A stretch of DNA of 51,889 nt from Clostridia bacterium. GTDB taxonomy: Bacteria > Bacillota > Clostridia > Christensenellales > Borkfalkiaceae. Made by a program: the position numbers and the translations under genes. The notes under the pieces are model-generated. The model did no database searches. It saw nothing but the letters and a program-made list of their open reading frames with translations, and had not been told where the DNA came from. How positions within the stretch are numbered: the first letter of the stretch is position 1; each line of letters opens with the position of its first letter. Location: contig JAAUYT010000015.1 in assembly GCA_014804975.1 (NCBI GenBank), positions 1 through 51,889 of the forward strand, in the 5' to 3' direction. This document shows, piece by piece, positions 8,365 through 16,399 of the stretch.

Positions 8365-8955
8365 TCATGCGCGCCCGCGGGGCGGGTTTAATATAAACTC
8401 GATTGAAGAGGCGATATGCTCCCAATTCGAGCCTGCATACTTGATTTCTTTTGCGTGCGCAAGGTTGTGCTTGTCCACGAACATGACCGCCTTTACGCCG
8501 AGCTGTTGCGCCTTTTTACAAATTTCGAAATTGTCCTCGATCAAAACCTCGATTCCGTGTTCGCGGCAATACGCACCCTTTTCCCAAACGTCCGCGACGA
8601 CTTTATCGTATGGAATTTGGTTTTCGTCGAGCTGCTGTCGGCTCTCGTTTACGGGGTCAGAGAACCATTCCGAAATACGCGCGGTCAGAAATATGATTTC
8701 GTGTCCCGCCGCCTTCCATTTTTGAATGGTCTCTCTTGCGCCCTTTCGGATAGGCGCGGTCAGAAACACTTTGTCCCCGCCCGACTTTATAAACCGCGTC
8801 ACTTCGTCGCGCGACCAATCGCAGAGCTCCAATAAAGTGTGTGCATTCGGGTTGACTACTTGAAACGGAAGTCCCTTTTCTTTGAGATATTTTTCAACCG
8901 CCGTTACGCGGTCAACCTGGGTGAGCGTGTCGTCAATGTCAATGGCTATCTTCAT
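8365..8955 (-). CDS. HAD-superfamily 5' nucleotidase, NT5C type
   Basis: The 196-residue cytosolic protein starts with the HAD motif DIDDTLT (residues 6-12, two nucleophile-region Asp). The threonine motif FLTAR is near residue 93 and the late acidic motif LIEDNFE near 135. This matches the bacterial group related to 5'(3')-deoxyribonucleotidases. It should remove phosphate from nucleotides or similar small molecules; the substrate is uncertain. It lies between repeat copy 1 and uvrA and appears to be cotranscribed with uvrA. Confidence 0.82.
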   Translation of the reverse strand: MKIAIDIDDTLTQVDRVTAVEKYLKEKGLPFQVVNPNAHTLLELCDWSRDEVTRFIKSGGDKVFLTAPIRKGARETIQKWKAAGHEIIFLTARISEWFSDPVNESRQQLDENQIPYDKVVADVWEKGAYCREHGIEVLIEDNFEICKKAQQLGVKAVMFVDKHNLAHAKEIKYAGSNWEHIASSIEFILNPPRGRA

Positions 8956-8983
8956 ATACGTTCCTTAATTTTTAGGTTGCCCT

Positions 8984-9101
8984 CGCTTTCTATAAACGAG
9001 CAAGACACGGAGCGCGAGGAAAACCCGAAGGAGTTTACAAAAAGGTAAATGACTAAGGGTTGCCGCAGCGGGACAAAGTATTGCGAAGTTTAGAGGAAGC
9101 G
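8984..9101 (+). repeat. structured 118-bp repeat, copy 1
   Basis: This is one of three related elements (see 36305 and 46116). The terminal arms 8984-8997 and 9088-9101 pair over 13 of 14 positions. Inside are GCAA/TTGC, an inner stem 9012-9015 with 9068-9071 (three of four pairs), AACCC/GGGTT (9022-9026 with 9057-9061) and a hairpin GTTTAC/GTAAAT (9033-9038 with 9045-9050). It ends 2 bp from the uvrB stop codon. The plus-strand reading keeps G-U pairs that would be A-C on the other strand. I do not recognise it as a named RNA or repeat family. Confidence 0.85.
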
Positions 9102-9103
9102 CG

Positions 9104-11065
9104 CTATTCGCGATAGCGGCGGCGAAGCTCCGCTATCGCTTCGCGGATTTCGATCGCCTTTTCGAAATCAAGCTGTGCCGAGGCAACCTTCATAAGCGCT
9201 TTGAGCTTTTCGATTTCGTCGGGGATATCCTTCATTTTGATATCGCCCGCCTTTTTCGCCTTACCCGTAATGGAAAGCGTGGACTTGACTTCCTTGACGA
9301 TGGTTTTGGGAACGATCCCGTGTTCCTTGTTATACGCTTCCTGAATGCCTCGCCTGCGGTTGGTTTCGGAAATGGCGCGCTGCATACTGCCCGTCATTTC
9401 GTCGGCGTACATGATGACGCGTCCCTCCGCGTTACGCGCGGCACGTCCTATCGTCTGCACGAGGGAGGTTTCACTTCTGAGGAATCCCTCCTTGTCCGCG
9501 TCAAGAATCGCGACGAGGCGCACCTCGGGCAAATCGAGCCCTTCGCGCAGGAGGTTGATTCCGCACAGAACGTCGAACTCGCCCGCACGCAGTCCGTTGA
9601 TAATGTCGATACGCTCCAACGTGTCCACGTCCGAGTGCATATAACGCACCTTGATATGATTCTCTTTTAAATAGTCGGTCAAACTCTCCGCCATGCGTTT
9701 GGTGAGAGTCGTCACGAGCACCCTGCCCTTTTGTTCGATCACCGTGTGAATTTCGGAAAGGAGATCGTCGATCTGTCCCTTGGTAGGTCTTACCGTAACG
9801 GGCGGATCGAGTAGCCCCGTGGGACGAATGAGCTGTTCGACGACCTGTCCCGCCTGTTCGAGCTCGTAGGGCGCGGGCGTTGCCGAAACGCAGATGAGCT
9901 GCGGCACGCGCTCGTCGAATTCTTCAAAGGTCAAGGGGCGGTTGTCGTAAGCGGAGCGCATACGGAAGCCGTAGTCCACGAGGTTCTTTTTTCTTGCAAG
10001 GTCGCCGTGGTACATGGCGCGTATCTGCGGAATCGTCATGTGGCTTTCGTCGATAAACACGAGAAAATTATCGGGGAAATAGTCGAGAAGCGTGAACGAG
10101 GGTTCGCCTATTCCGCGCCCGTCAAAATAGCGGGAATAGTTTTCGATTCCCGAACAGTAGCCGATTTCGCGCATCATTTCAAGATCGTGTTCGGTGCGCT
10201 GGGAGAGCCGCTGCGCCTCTAAGAGCTTGCCCTCCACCTCGAACGCCTTGACTTCGCCCTGCAAGTCCTCTTCGATCACGGCAAGCGCGGAAGCGAGCCG
10301 CTCGCTTCCCACGGCGTAGTGGCTTGCGGGAAACACGACGGCGTGTTTGAGCTCGGACACGACCTTGCCCGTGACGACGTCCTCTTCGCCGATGCTCTCG
10401 ATCTCGTCGCCGAAGAATTCCACGCGAATCGCAAGCTCGGAGTTGGACGCGGGGAAAATCTCCACGACGTCCCCGCGCACGCGGAAGGTGGAACGCTTGA
10501 AGTCGGTATCGTTGCGCGAATAGTGAATTTCCACGAGACGGCGAAGAAGCTCGTCCCGCTCCATTTGCTGACCGGGGCGCATACTCACGCCGAGGCGAAA
10601 GAACTCTTCGGGCGCGCCCAAGCCGTAAATACAGGACACTGACGACACAACAATTACGTCGTCGCGCTCGCCCAAGGAACAGGTGGCGGCGTTGCGGAGC
10701 TTGTCTATCTCGTCGTTCATGGAGAGGTCTTTTTCGATATAGGTATCCGTCGAAGGAATGTAGCTTTCGGGCTGATAGTAGTCGTAGTACGAAACGAAGT
10801 ACTCGACGCGGTTTTCGGGGAAGAACTCGCGGAACTCGTTGCACAGCTGCGCCGCAAGCGTTTTGTTGTGCGCGATCACGAGCGCGGGACGCCCCACGTT
10901 CTTGATAACGTTTGCCATGGTGAACGTTTTGCCGCTCCCCGTAACGCCGACGAGCACCTGCGTGCGGATTCCGTCCAACACGCCTTCGGTCAGTTTTTTG
11001 ATTGCCTCGGGCTGATCTCCCGTCGGTTTGAAGGCTGATTTTAATTTAAAATCGAAGTGTTCCAT
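9104..11065 (-). CDS. uvrB: UvrB, excinuclease ABC subunit B
   Basis: The 653-residue protein is a complete UvrB. The Walker A motif GVTGSGKT is near residue 39, the beta-hairpin [21 protein letters not shown] near 92, helicase motifs include DESH and TIGRAARN, and the C-terminal UVR motif ([13 protein letters not shown]) binds UvrC. It verifies damage handed over by UvrA and positions UvrC for incision. The start chosen is the ATG at 11065 giving MEHFDFKL, the usual UvrB N-terminus; the TTG start at 11086 would put the start inside the operator palindrome. Regulation is suggested by the promoter and palindrome just upstream. Confidence 0.99.
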   Translation of the reverse strand: MEHFDFKLKSAFKPTGDQPEAIKKLTEGVLDGIRTQVLVGVTGSGKTFTMANVIKNVGRPALVIAHNKTLAAQLCNEFREFFPENRVEYFVSYYDYYQPESYIPSTDTYIEKDLSMNDEIDKLRNAATCSLGERDDVIVVSSVSCIYGLGAPEEFFRLGVSMRPGQQMERDELLRRLVEIHYSRNDTDFKRSTFRVRGDVVEIFPASNSELAIRVEFFGDEIESIGEEDVVTGKVVSELKHAVVFPASHYAVGSERLASALAVIEEDLQGEVKAFEVEGKLLEAQRLSQRTEHDLEMMREIGYCSGIENYSRYFDGRGIGEPSFTLLDYFPDNFLVFIDESHMTIPQIRAMYHGDLARKKNLVDYGFRMRSAYDNRPLTFEEFDERVPQLICVSATPAPYELEQAGQVVEQLIRPTGLLDPPVTVRPTKGQIDDLLSEIHTVIEQKGRVLVTTLTKRMAESLTDYLKENHIKVRYMHSDVDTLERIDIINGLRAGEFDVLCGINLLREGLDLPEVRLVAILDADKEGFLRSETSLVQTIGRAARNAEGRVIMYADEMTGSMQRAISETNRRRGIQEAYNKEHGIVPKTIVKEVKSTLSITGKAKKAGDIKMKDIPDEIEKLKALMKVASAQLDFEKAIEIREAIAELRRRYRE

Positions 11066-11075
11066 AACAATAAAA

Positions 11076-11127
11076 GATACAAACAAAAGTTTGTATCAAT
11101 CATACCATATCGCATATAAAATGTCAA
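11076..11127 (-). promoter_or_regulatory. uvrB promoter with LexA-like palindrome
   Basis: On the minus strand TTGACA (11122-11127) and TATGAT (11099-11104) are 17 bp apart. The transcription start is predicted near 11092. A perfect inverted repeat (GATACAAAC at 11076-11084, GTTTGTATC at 11089-11097, 4-base spacer) covers that start. Its core CAAAC-N4-GTTTG has the spacing of the Firmicute LexA box CGAAC-N4-GTTCG but differs by one base in each half. Confidence 0.65.
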
Positions 11128-11137
11128 ATAAATTGCG

Positions 11138-11509
11138 TTATCCTAACAGACTTTTAACAAGTATTCCGACAAGCGCAGACAGCGCGCCGCAGAGAAGCGT
11201 TACCGCAATTTTATAGTATATTCTGCGCTTGCGTAAAGCGTCGCTTCGGCGGAAGGAACGCCCCGCTTCCCTCATGTGCACGACGAACACGGGCTCGCCC
11301 TTCCTGTCGCTTTCGATAAGCTCAAAATAGCCGTCGAGTTCGAGAGAACGGAGCGTACGGTAGAGCTTTTCCTCGTTAAAATTCTGGCGGGGCGGCAGAA
11401 GCGCCAAAAGCTCGTAGGGCGCGACGAGAAAGCGTTCCTTCCCCTCTGAAAGCTGAAAGACCGCCGACATGACCGCGTTTTCCCGTTTTGAAAGCGATTC
11501 GTTAAACAT
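11138..11509 (-). CDS. small winged-helix-like protein with C-terminal membrane anchor (second of pair)
   Basis: The 123-residue protein starts at ATG 11509, preceded by GGGGAAGGA; an upstream in-frame extension would overlap the previous gene in another frame and is rejected. Residues 8-75 look like a winged-helix fold (ENAVMSAVFQL, then LYRTLRSLELDGYFELIES, then a short wing). A basic stretch and one C-terminal membrane helix (about 102-121) follow. It resembles its neighbour in layout, suggesting duplication. Function is unknown; a membrane-tethered regulator is possible. It ends just before the uvrB promoter. Confidence 0.7.
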   Translation of the reverse strand: MFNESLSKRENAVMSAVFQLSEGKERFLVAPYELLALLPPRQNFNEEKLYRTLRSLELDGYFELIESDRKGEPVFVVHMREAGRSFRRSDALRKRRIYYKIAVTLLCGALSALVGILVKSLLG

Positions 11510-11519
11510 TCCTTCCCCG

Positions 11520-11873
11520 TTACAGTAATACGAAAAGCGCGACGATCCCGCCGCCCAACACCGCGCCGAAGAGCGCACCGAAAAATGCGAACAGCGATTC
11601 CCTGCGGTTGCGCTTTCGCTCCTCTTTTTTTTCCGCCGCCGCGCGCTCGAAGTAGAGTCGCCCTTCGGGAAGAATGCGCACGCAGTACTCGCCCCCTTCC
11701 GCATAGCCGAGTTCGAGATATCCCCTATCTTTTAAAAAGCCGAGCATACCCTTTACGCTTTCCCCGTCCTCGCCCGCAAAAAGGAGCTCCTCTTCTTCGA
11801 CGATACAGAAAGCCGCCCTTGCGCAAAGCACGTTGAGTTTTTCGAGCAGTTGCCCCGTTCGCCTGTCGAGCAT
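11520..11873 (-). CDS. small winged-helix-like protein with C-terminal membrane anchor (first of pair)
   Basis: The 117-residue protein has a possible winged-helix region (residues 5-75: GQLLEKLNVLCAR, GMLGFLKDRGYLELGYAEGGEYCVRILPEGRLYFE). A charged Lys/Glu/Arg stretch (76-90) and a C-terminal hydrophobic helix (92-117) follow. The next gene, 10 bp downstream, has the same architecture. I do not recognise a named family. The two are probably cotranscribed and encode tail-anchored cytoplasmic domains. Confidence 0.65.
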   Translation of the reverse strand: MLDRRTGQLLEKLNVLCARAAFCIVEEEELLFAGEDGESVKGMLGFLKDRGYLELGYAEGGEYCVRILPEGRLYFERAAAEKKEERKRNRRESLFAFFGALFGAVLGGGIVALFVLL

Positions 11874-12104
11874 TTCCGTTTTCCTTTTTATTTATTATTT
11901 GCCGATTGTCGGGCGGTTATTCAAAAAGACGCACGCTCCCCACTCTAAAAAATTTTTCAAAGATTATGTCACAAAATCAAATTTCACTTCGTCTCAATTA
12001 CGTAGGAAATATTTTCGACAAAATTCTATTATATCGCAAATCAATTATCAAAATTCGACCGTTTCCGTCCGATTTTTGTAATTGATATCATTTAGAATCG
12101 AATT

Positions 12105-12431
12105 ATGAACACGCTTATCCACGATGAAAAATTTATCCGCAACTCCTATTTTGAAGACGACGCTACCTTTCATCTTGCTTACAATTTGTTCCTTTTTCAT
12201 TTCACGGTGATCGACGCAATCGAAAAAACTTCGCACTGTAAGGCAATCAATTATTTGTATCAAACGCAAAATTCGAAGTATACCAAACAGCGCATTGCAA
12301 GCGAAACGTTTTCCAACGTAAAATCGCTTCTTTTGAACCGAAAGAAATACGCCGATTATTTTTATTTCTTTTACCACTACGTAAAAAACAATCACTTCAC
12401 TGCCGAATCGGCAATTACCTCTTTGCGCTAA
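12105..12431 (+). CDS. hypothetical AT-rich small protein
   Basis: The 108-residue protein is rich in aromatic residues, His and Asn, mostly helical in appearance, with no signal peptide or clear membrane helix. I recognise no family. The codon use is markedly more AT-rich than the repair genes to the left, fitting an acquired island. No clear Shine-Dalgarno sequence precedes the ATG, so the start is uncertain. It is followed 12 bp later by another small gene in the same direction, and the pair ends at a terminator. Confidence 0.5.
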   Translation: MNTLIHDEKFIRNSYFEDDATFHLAYNLFLFHFTVIDAIEKTSHCKAINYLYQTQNSKYTKQRIASETFSNVKSLLLNRKKYADYFYFFYHYVKNNHFTAESAITSLR

Positions 12432-12443
12432 GGACAAACGGAC

Positions 12444-12653
12444 ATGAATGCAAAAGATACCATTCTCTATTTGAAAGAGCTTCTTCTCACCTATTTAGAC
12501 GAGCTGAAAGAAATTACCGACAGCAACGAAACCCTGTTTGCATACGGGGAGAAAACCGCTTACACCGAATGTTTGGAAGTTCTGCAACGGTGGGAGAGCG
12601 CGAACCTTTACGGACTCGATTTCGATATTGAAAAACGATATCCCTTGATATAA
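12444..12653 (+). CDS. hypothetical 69-residue protein
   Basis: This short acidic, helical protein begins MNAKDTILYLKELLLTYLDEL and contains EKTAYTECLEVLQRWESA. Small helical proteins of this kind are common as accessory genes in Clostridia, but no family is recognised. A GGACAA sequence lies about 9 bases before the ATG as a weak binding site. It is probably cotranscribed with the gene at 12105. Confidence 0.55.
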   Translation: MNAKDTILYLKELLLTYLDELKEITDSNETLFAYGEKTAYTECLEVLQRWESANLYGLDFDIEKRYPLI

Positions 12654-12660
12654 AAAAGAA

Positions 12661-12690
12661 GCCCCGCGTTTTACGCGGGGCGGTTTTGTT
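12661..12690. terminator. terminator between convergent genes
   Basis: GCCCCGCG-TTTTA-CGCGGGGC at 12661-12681 is followed by GGTTTTGTT on the plus strand and preceded by A-rich sequence that gives a T run on the minus strand. It can end both the hypothetical pair and the anti-sigma-like gene. Confidence 0.85.
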
Positions 12691-12695
12691 GTCTG

Positions 12696-13376
12696 TCAGT
12701 TAAAATCAAACAGGTTTGCAATGACGGTTAAAAACGAGCCGTTTTCAATAGACAACTCTTCGTAATTCGTTACGTAAATATCATATTTTAACTTATCTAT
12801 CTTTGCGTTACACGTTACTAAATTTACCCCCGTATCGGTATCAACGGTAACGTCTTGTTTATAAATAATCGAATAATGTGCGTATATTTTAGTATCATAA
12901 TCTTCATCAATAACAAAATTTTTAAATTCATATTTTTTATTCACTATTACTCTTGCTTCGAGAGTATAATAAGCGTTTACCGAAGTTTCATTGATTGACA
13001 GTGTATAATAAATATCATCTCCGCTTACAGAGTCGTACGTTCTTTTTACCTCGACGGTTTGGCCTTCCGTAAATTGTACCGTTAAACCTTTTGACGCTCC
13101 AACAAATTCGGTCAAATCAGACTTGGCTTGTACAAAATTCAAATCGTCATATTTAATGTCGCTGCCGCCAGATAAAGGCACCAACGTGCCGACCAAAATT
13201 GCCGCGCATACCGCCACGCTCGAAGGAATCGCCCACAACCAATTTTTGTTGCGCTTCGGCTTGGGGTTCTCCGCGACGGACTCCTTTAAGCGGGCAAGAA
13301 ATTCTCTGTCCGAATCGGTCTCTAACGCTTTGAGGTCTTCTTTTGCTTGTTTTTTGAGATATTTTTTTACGTTCAT
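12696..13376 (-). CDS. anti-sigma-factor-like single-pass membrane protein
   Basis: The 226-residue protein has a 44-residue basic cytoplasmic N-terminus (KKYLKKQAKEDLKAL...DREFLARLKESV), one membrane helix (about 46-68) and a 155-residue extracytoplasmic domain of beta-strand character. This is the layout of transmembrane anti-sigma factors, whose short inner domain holds a sigma factor. No zinc-binding ZAS motif is visible. It starts 3 bp after the protease gene stop, in an operon headed by a sigma factor gene. The role as anti-sigma is inferred from layout and context. Confidence 0.6.
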   Translation of the reverse strand: MNVKKYLKKQAKEDLKALETDSDREFLARLKESVAENPKPKRNKNWLWAIPSSVAVCAAILVGTLVPLSGGSDIKYDDLNFVQAKSDLTEFVGASKGLTVQFTEGQTVEVKRTYDSVSGDDIYYTLSINETSVNAYYTLEARVIVNKKYEFKNFVIDEDYDTKIYAHYSIIYKQDVTVDTDTGVNLVTCNAKIDKLKYDIYVTNYEELSIENGSFLTVIANLFDFN

Positions 13377-13379
13377 AAT

Positions 13380-14177
13380 TTAATAAATGTTGATTGCGTA
13401 TGCGTCGTTGATTGTGGTATTGTAATTGATATTATAGTAACCGTTAGACTTATCTGCGTTACCGGAAGCAACCGCTACGTACTGATATAAAACGCTCGAC
13501 GTTGCAGTTATATTATAATTGACCTCTTTCCAACCGAAGCCCACCATAACGTGATTTGCAGTAGATTCGATGTAATCGATAGAATCTCTTTTTTCACTTG
13601 TAAAAATATCCGCTACGTTATATCCGCTACAAAACAGCGCAATGGGTTGGTTTGCCTCCATATAGCTCTTTGCCGTGGCGTAATCGAACTTTTTGTTCTT
13701 CATGCAAGAGGTAAACGTGATCGTCTTCCCCTTGCGGTTACAGAATTTGATCATGCCGTTCTTAAATTCTGTGACCGTCGTCCCCTCGCTGGTCGTACCC
13801 ATATCGGCATAGAGCTGTCTTACTAAGTCCTCTATGTATCCATCATCCGAACTATAAATGTAGTTGCCCATAAATGCAGTTCCGGAGTTGTGATTGGGAA
13901 TCAGTTCTTCGTCGTATCTATCGTAAAAACCGATGATGTTCGAGCCTGCAACACAGGCACAGGCGGCCAAATAAGGACTTATCGTATAGTTCGGGTACTT
14001 CAACACCATGTTGAACTTATCTTCTGTCTTACTCTCGTATTCAACCTTAACGCTCGTTGCCGCCAAGGGCATAATGCCGTCGTCGCAGTAGGTCGTATCC
14101 TTGCTTATCACGGCGTTGCCGCACAGGCACGCTCCGCCGAGAATCACCGTAAAAATAATTGCCAAAAGTTTTTTCAT
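13380..14177 (-). CDS. secreted C39-like (papain-fold) cysteine peptidase
   Basis: The 265-residue precursor has an N-terminal signal sequence (residues 1-22). The region from SPYLAACACVAGSNIIGFYDR (Cys73 or Cys75 as nucleophile) to NHVMVGFGW (His209) matches the Peptidase_C39_2 pattern of a Cys-containing helix and a late His followed by a Gly-rich strand. An expected Gln before the Cys is not clear, so activity is uncertain. An AGG-type site (GGAGG) precedes the ATG. It sits between a sigma factor and an anti-sigma-like protein, so it may be the regulated product or the protease that senses or releases the sigma factor. Confidence 0.7.
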   Translation of the reverse strand: MKKLLAIIFTVILGGACLCGNAVISKDTTYCDDGIMPLAATSVKVEYESKTEDKFNMVLKYPNYTISPYLAACACVAGSNIIGFYDRYDEELIPNHNSGTAFMGNYIYSSDDGYIEDLVRQLYADMGTTSEGTTVTEFKNGMIKFCNRKGKTITFTSCMKNKKFDYATAKSYMEANQPIALFCSGYNVADIFTSEKRDSIDYIESTANHVMVGFGWKEVNYNITATSSVLYQYVAVASGNADKSNGYYNINYNTTINDAYAINIY

Positions 14178-14198
14178 TGTTTTTTCCTCCGTAAATTT

Positions 14199-14218
14199 TC
14201 GTCTGACTTTATAGACGA
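14199..14218 (-). promoter_or_regulatory. intercistronic hairpin in sigma-protease operon
   Basis: TCGTCT and AGACGA form a 6-bp stem with an 8-base loop between the sigma factor stop and the protease ribosome binding site. It lacks a T run and could be an RNA processing or stability element. Confidence 0.35.
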
Positions 14219-14247
14219 GGAAAAAAGAAAAAATGTTACAAACTTTT

Positions 14248-14754
14248 TCAATTTTTCAGATACGGCTCTAATACCTTATAGGCTCTGCTTGCAATTTGCC
14301 GAACGTTCACATAGCTCATGTTTAATTCGTCTGCAACTTCGTATAATTTGTATTTTTGCCAATGATGCATATAAAGAATCGTTCGCGATACTTCATCCAA
14401 ATGCGACATTGCGTTTTGTACGTCGGCTTCTATGATCGACCTGTCCATATCGAAATCGGAGGGTTGCGAATCTAAGAGCTCTAAATCAACGTGACTTGCG
14501 CGTAATTTATCGATTACGAAATTATCCGTAACCTTTCTCATCCACGTGGCGGGAGCGCCAACGTATTTCGGCGTTTTCATCGTCGTCAATTTGAGAAAAA
14601 TTTCCTGTGCCATATCTTCGGGGTTTACTAAATTTCCGAAATGAAATTGCACGCGTTCCTTTACAGACAGATAAAATTCATGATAAATTTCATCGACTGC
14701 GTTTGGATCATATTTAATTCTTTTCAGCAAATCATTAAACTTTAGTGCATTCAT
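14248..14754 (-). CDS. sigma-70 family RNA polymerase sigma factor, ECF type
   Basis: The 168-residue protein has region 2 (about residues 20-85, with NPEDMAQEIFLKL and the WMRKVTDNFVIDKLR segment) and region 4 (about 112-165, LDEVSRTILYMHHWQKYKLYEVADELNMS then the VNVRQIASRAYK recognition helix). This is the two-domain ECF layout. It should direct RNA polymerase to a small regulon, probably including its own operon. A good sigma-A promoter precedes it. No strong ribosome binding site is seen before the ATG at 14754. Confidence 0.88.
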   Translation of the reverse strand: MNALKFNDLLKRIKYDPNAVDEIYHEFYLSVKERVQFHFGNLVNPEDMAQEIFLKLTTMKTPKYVGAPATWMRKVTDNFVIDKLRASHVDLELLDSQPSDFDMDRSIIEADVQNAMSHLDEVSRTILYMHHWQKYKLYEVADELNMSYVNVRQIASRAYKVLEPYLKN

Positions 14755-14794
14755 TTCATTAAAAATTTAGTATTTTCCCCGTCTTGACAATGCA

Positions 14795-14823
14795 ATTATA
14801 CCATACCGCGCAAATATAATCAA
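14795..14823 (-). promoter_or_regulatory. sigma-A promoter of the sigma/protease/anti-sigma operon
   Basis: Minus-strand TTGATT (14818-14823) and TATAAT (14795-14800) are 17 bp apart, with GG before the -10. The predicted leader is about 35 bases. Confidence 0.7.
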
Positions 14824-14836
14824 TGAATTTTAAATG

Positions 14837-14867
14837 AAAACGCTCCTCTTGCGAGGAGCGTTTTTTT
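14837..14867 (-). terminator. terminator of the ppx-maf-mreB-like operon
   Basis: The hairpin AACGCTCCTC-TTGC-GAGGAGCGTT, with flanking A and T runs, lies just beyond the mreB-like stop codon at 14875. Confidence 0.88.
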
Positions 14868-14874
14868 ACAAAAT

Positions 14875-15855
14875 TTATTCCATCATGATTCTGTCGAGGA
14901 GCGCGTTGTTCCCCAAAACTCTGCCGCCGCCCGAAACGACTGCGGTCTCCGGATTCTGCGCAACGTGGACTTCCATTTGCAGTTTTTCTTCCATATAGTC
15001 GGCAAAGCCTTCGAGCCCGCACACGCCGCCCGAGAAGTACACGCCGTTCTTGCACATGGCGGCGGAGACTTCCGCGGGGAGCTTTCTCAATACGAGCTCC
15101 GCGTACTCGATCACTTTATCGATATAGGTCTTTATGGGGAAGAGGATATCTTCGCTTGCGACGGACACCGAACGCGGTCTGCCCGTGGGCACGTCGCGCC
15201 CGTTGATAATGGTGCTTCTGCCCGAATCGCGAAGAAGGCTTCCCACCGTATTTTTCAGCTTTTCGCTCGTGAGCGAGCCGATTTTCAGATTGAACATTTC
15301 CGCGATATGGTCGATTATGTGAATGTCGATATTGTTGCCGCCCACGTTCATGGTGAGCCCCGCGATCGTGCCGTCGAGGGAGAACGCCGAAAGCGAAGTC
15401 TTGCCCGCGCCGATATCGATTGCAAAAATCGGGTTTGATTCCGAGAGCGGAACGTCCTGCCCGAGCGCGGATAGGAAATGCGTCTCCGCAAATTTCACGC
15501 GGGAAAGTCCCGCCGATTTCGCAACGCGTAAATACTTCTCGCGCGAAGCCGCAGTACAGCCCGTGGGCACGCAGAAGAGCGCCTCCGCACCCCTCTTTGC
15601 AACCTTCTGCACGAAGTATTCCAAAACCGCCGCGGCACGCTTTTCGGATACGATATCCCCCTCCCAAACGGGAAAGCTTACGTCGGTCAGGTCCGCGGTC
15701 TTGCCTAAGAGCCGCTTCGCTTCGTTGCCGTAGGCGCGCACCTCGCCCGTATCCTTTTGCGAAGTCACGCAGGTCGCCTCGGTCAAGACGATGCCGTAAC
15801 CGAGTTTATAAATTTTCGTTGATGCCGTACCGAAATCGATTGCAAGTTTTATCAT
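14875..15855 (-). CDS. MreB/Mbl-family bacterial actin
   Basis: The 326-residue protein carries actin-fold ATPase motifs: phosphate-1 DFGTASTKIY (residues 7-16), phosphate-2 AIDIGAGKTSLSAF near 145, the MNVGGNNIDIHI segment typical of MreB near 168, and the adenosine motif FSGGVCGLEGF near 275. MreB-family filaments lie under the membrane and guide cell-wall synthesis. It is more divergent than canonical MreB, so gene name and role are left open. It ends an operon after ppx and maf; maf is a common neighbour of mreB in Firmicutes. Confidence 0.85.
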   Translation of the reverse strand: MIKLAIDFGTASTKIYKLGYGIVLTEATCVTSQKDTGEVRAYGNEAKRLLGKTADLTDVSFPVWEGDIVSEKRAAAVLEYFVQKVAKRGAEALFCVPTGCTAASREKYLRVAKSAGLSRVKFAETHFLSALGQDVPLSESNPIFAIDIGAGKTSLSAFSLDGTIAGLTMNVGGNNIDIHIIDHIAEMFNLKIGSLTSEKLKNTVGSLLRDSGRSTIINGRDVPTGRPRSVSVASEDILFPIKTYIDKVIEYAELVLRKLPAEVSAAMCKNGVYFSGGVCGLEGFADYMEEKLQMEVHVAQNPETAVVSGGGRVLGNNALLDRIMME

Positions 15856-15865
15856 ACGAATTCCC

Positions 15866-16399
15866 TTATTTAGCGAGCATTTCCCTGACGGTCTCCGTCG
15901 GAAGCCCCATGACGTTGGAATAACTTCCCTCGTAGGACTTTACGACGATACCGTCCTGTATTCCGTAAGCGCCCGCTTTGTCGAGCGGCGCACCGCTTGA
16001 AACGTAGCTCTTTATCGTTTCTTCGCTTAATTCTTTGAATAAGACTTTCGTCTCGACGACCTTTTCCGTGACGCCCAACTTATCCGCAAGGCACACGCCC
16101 GTGAACACGGAATGCGTCTTTCCGCTCAAAAAGCGGAGCATTCTTTTAGCGTCCTCGGCGTCCTTGGGTTTTCCCAAAATCACGCCGTTCAAGGCGACCG
16201 CCGTATCCGCGCCGAGCACCCTGCATTCGGGAAACCGCCCCAACACTTCGAGCGCCTTGCCCCGCGCGTTCTTTAAAACGGTCTCCTCCGCGCTGCCCTG
16301 ATCGTGCTCTTCGAAGCGGGAAATTTCCACCTCGAACGGACAGATAGGCGCAAGTAATTCTCTGCGCCTCGGAGAGGCGCTTGCAAGTAAAAGCTTCAT
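15866..16399 (-). CDS. maf: Maf-like nucleoside triphosphate pyrophosphatase
   Basis: The 177-residue protein begins MKLLLASASPRRRELL, the signature of the Maf family, and has the catalytic acidic motif GADTAVALNG near residue 64 and LSGKTHSVFTGV near 90. Such enzymes hydrolyse dTTP, UTP or modified nucleotides to monophosphates and have been linked to septum formation. Its start codon shares one base with the stop of the upstream ppx gene (TAATG). Confidence 0.95.
   Translation of the reverse strand: MKLLLASASPRRRELLAPICPFEVEISRFEEHDQGSAEETVLKNARGKALEVLGRFPECRVLGADTAVALNGVILGKPKDAEDAKRMLRFLSGKTHSVFTGVCLADKLGVTEKVVETKVLFKELSEETIKSYVSSGAPLDKAGAYGIQDGIVVKSYEGSYSNVMGLPTETVREMLAK

Noticed and set aside
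8984-9101. Small peptide encoded in the 118-bp repeat (frame reading NEQDTEREENPKEFTKR)
   Set aside because: The frame is not kept in the other copies, whereas stem pairing is, so the conservation is structural rather than coding.
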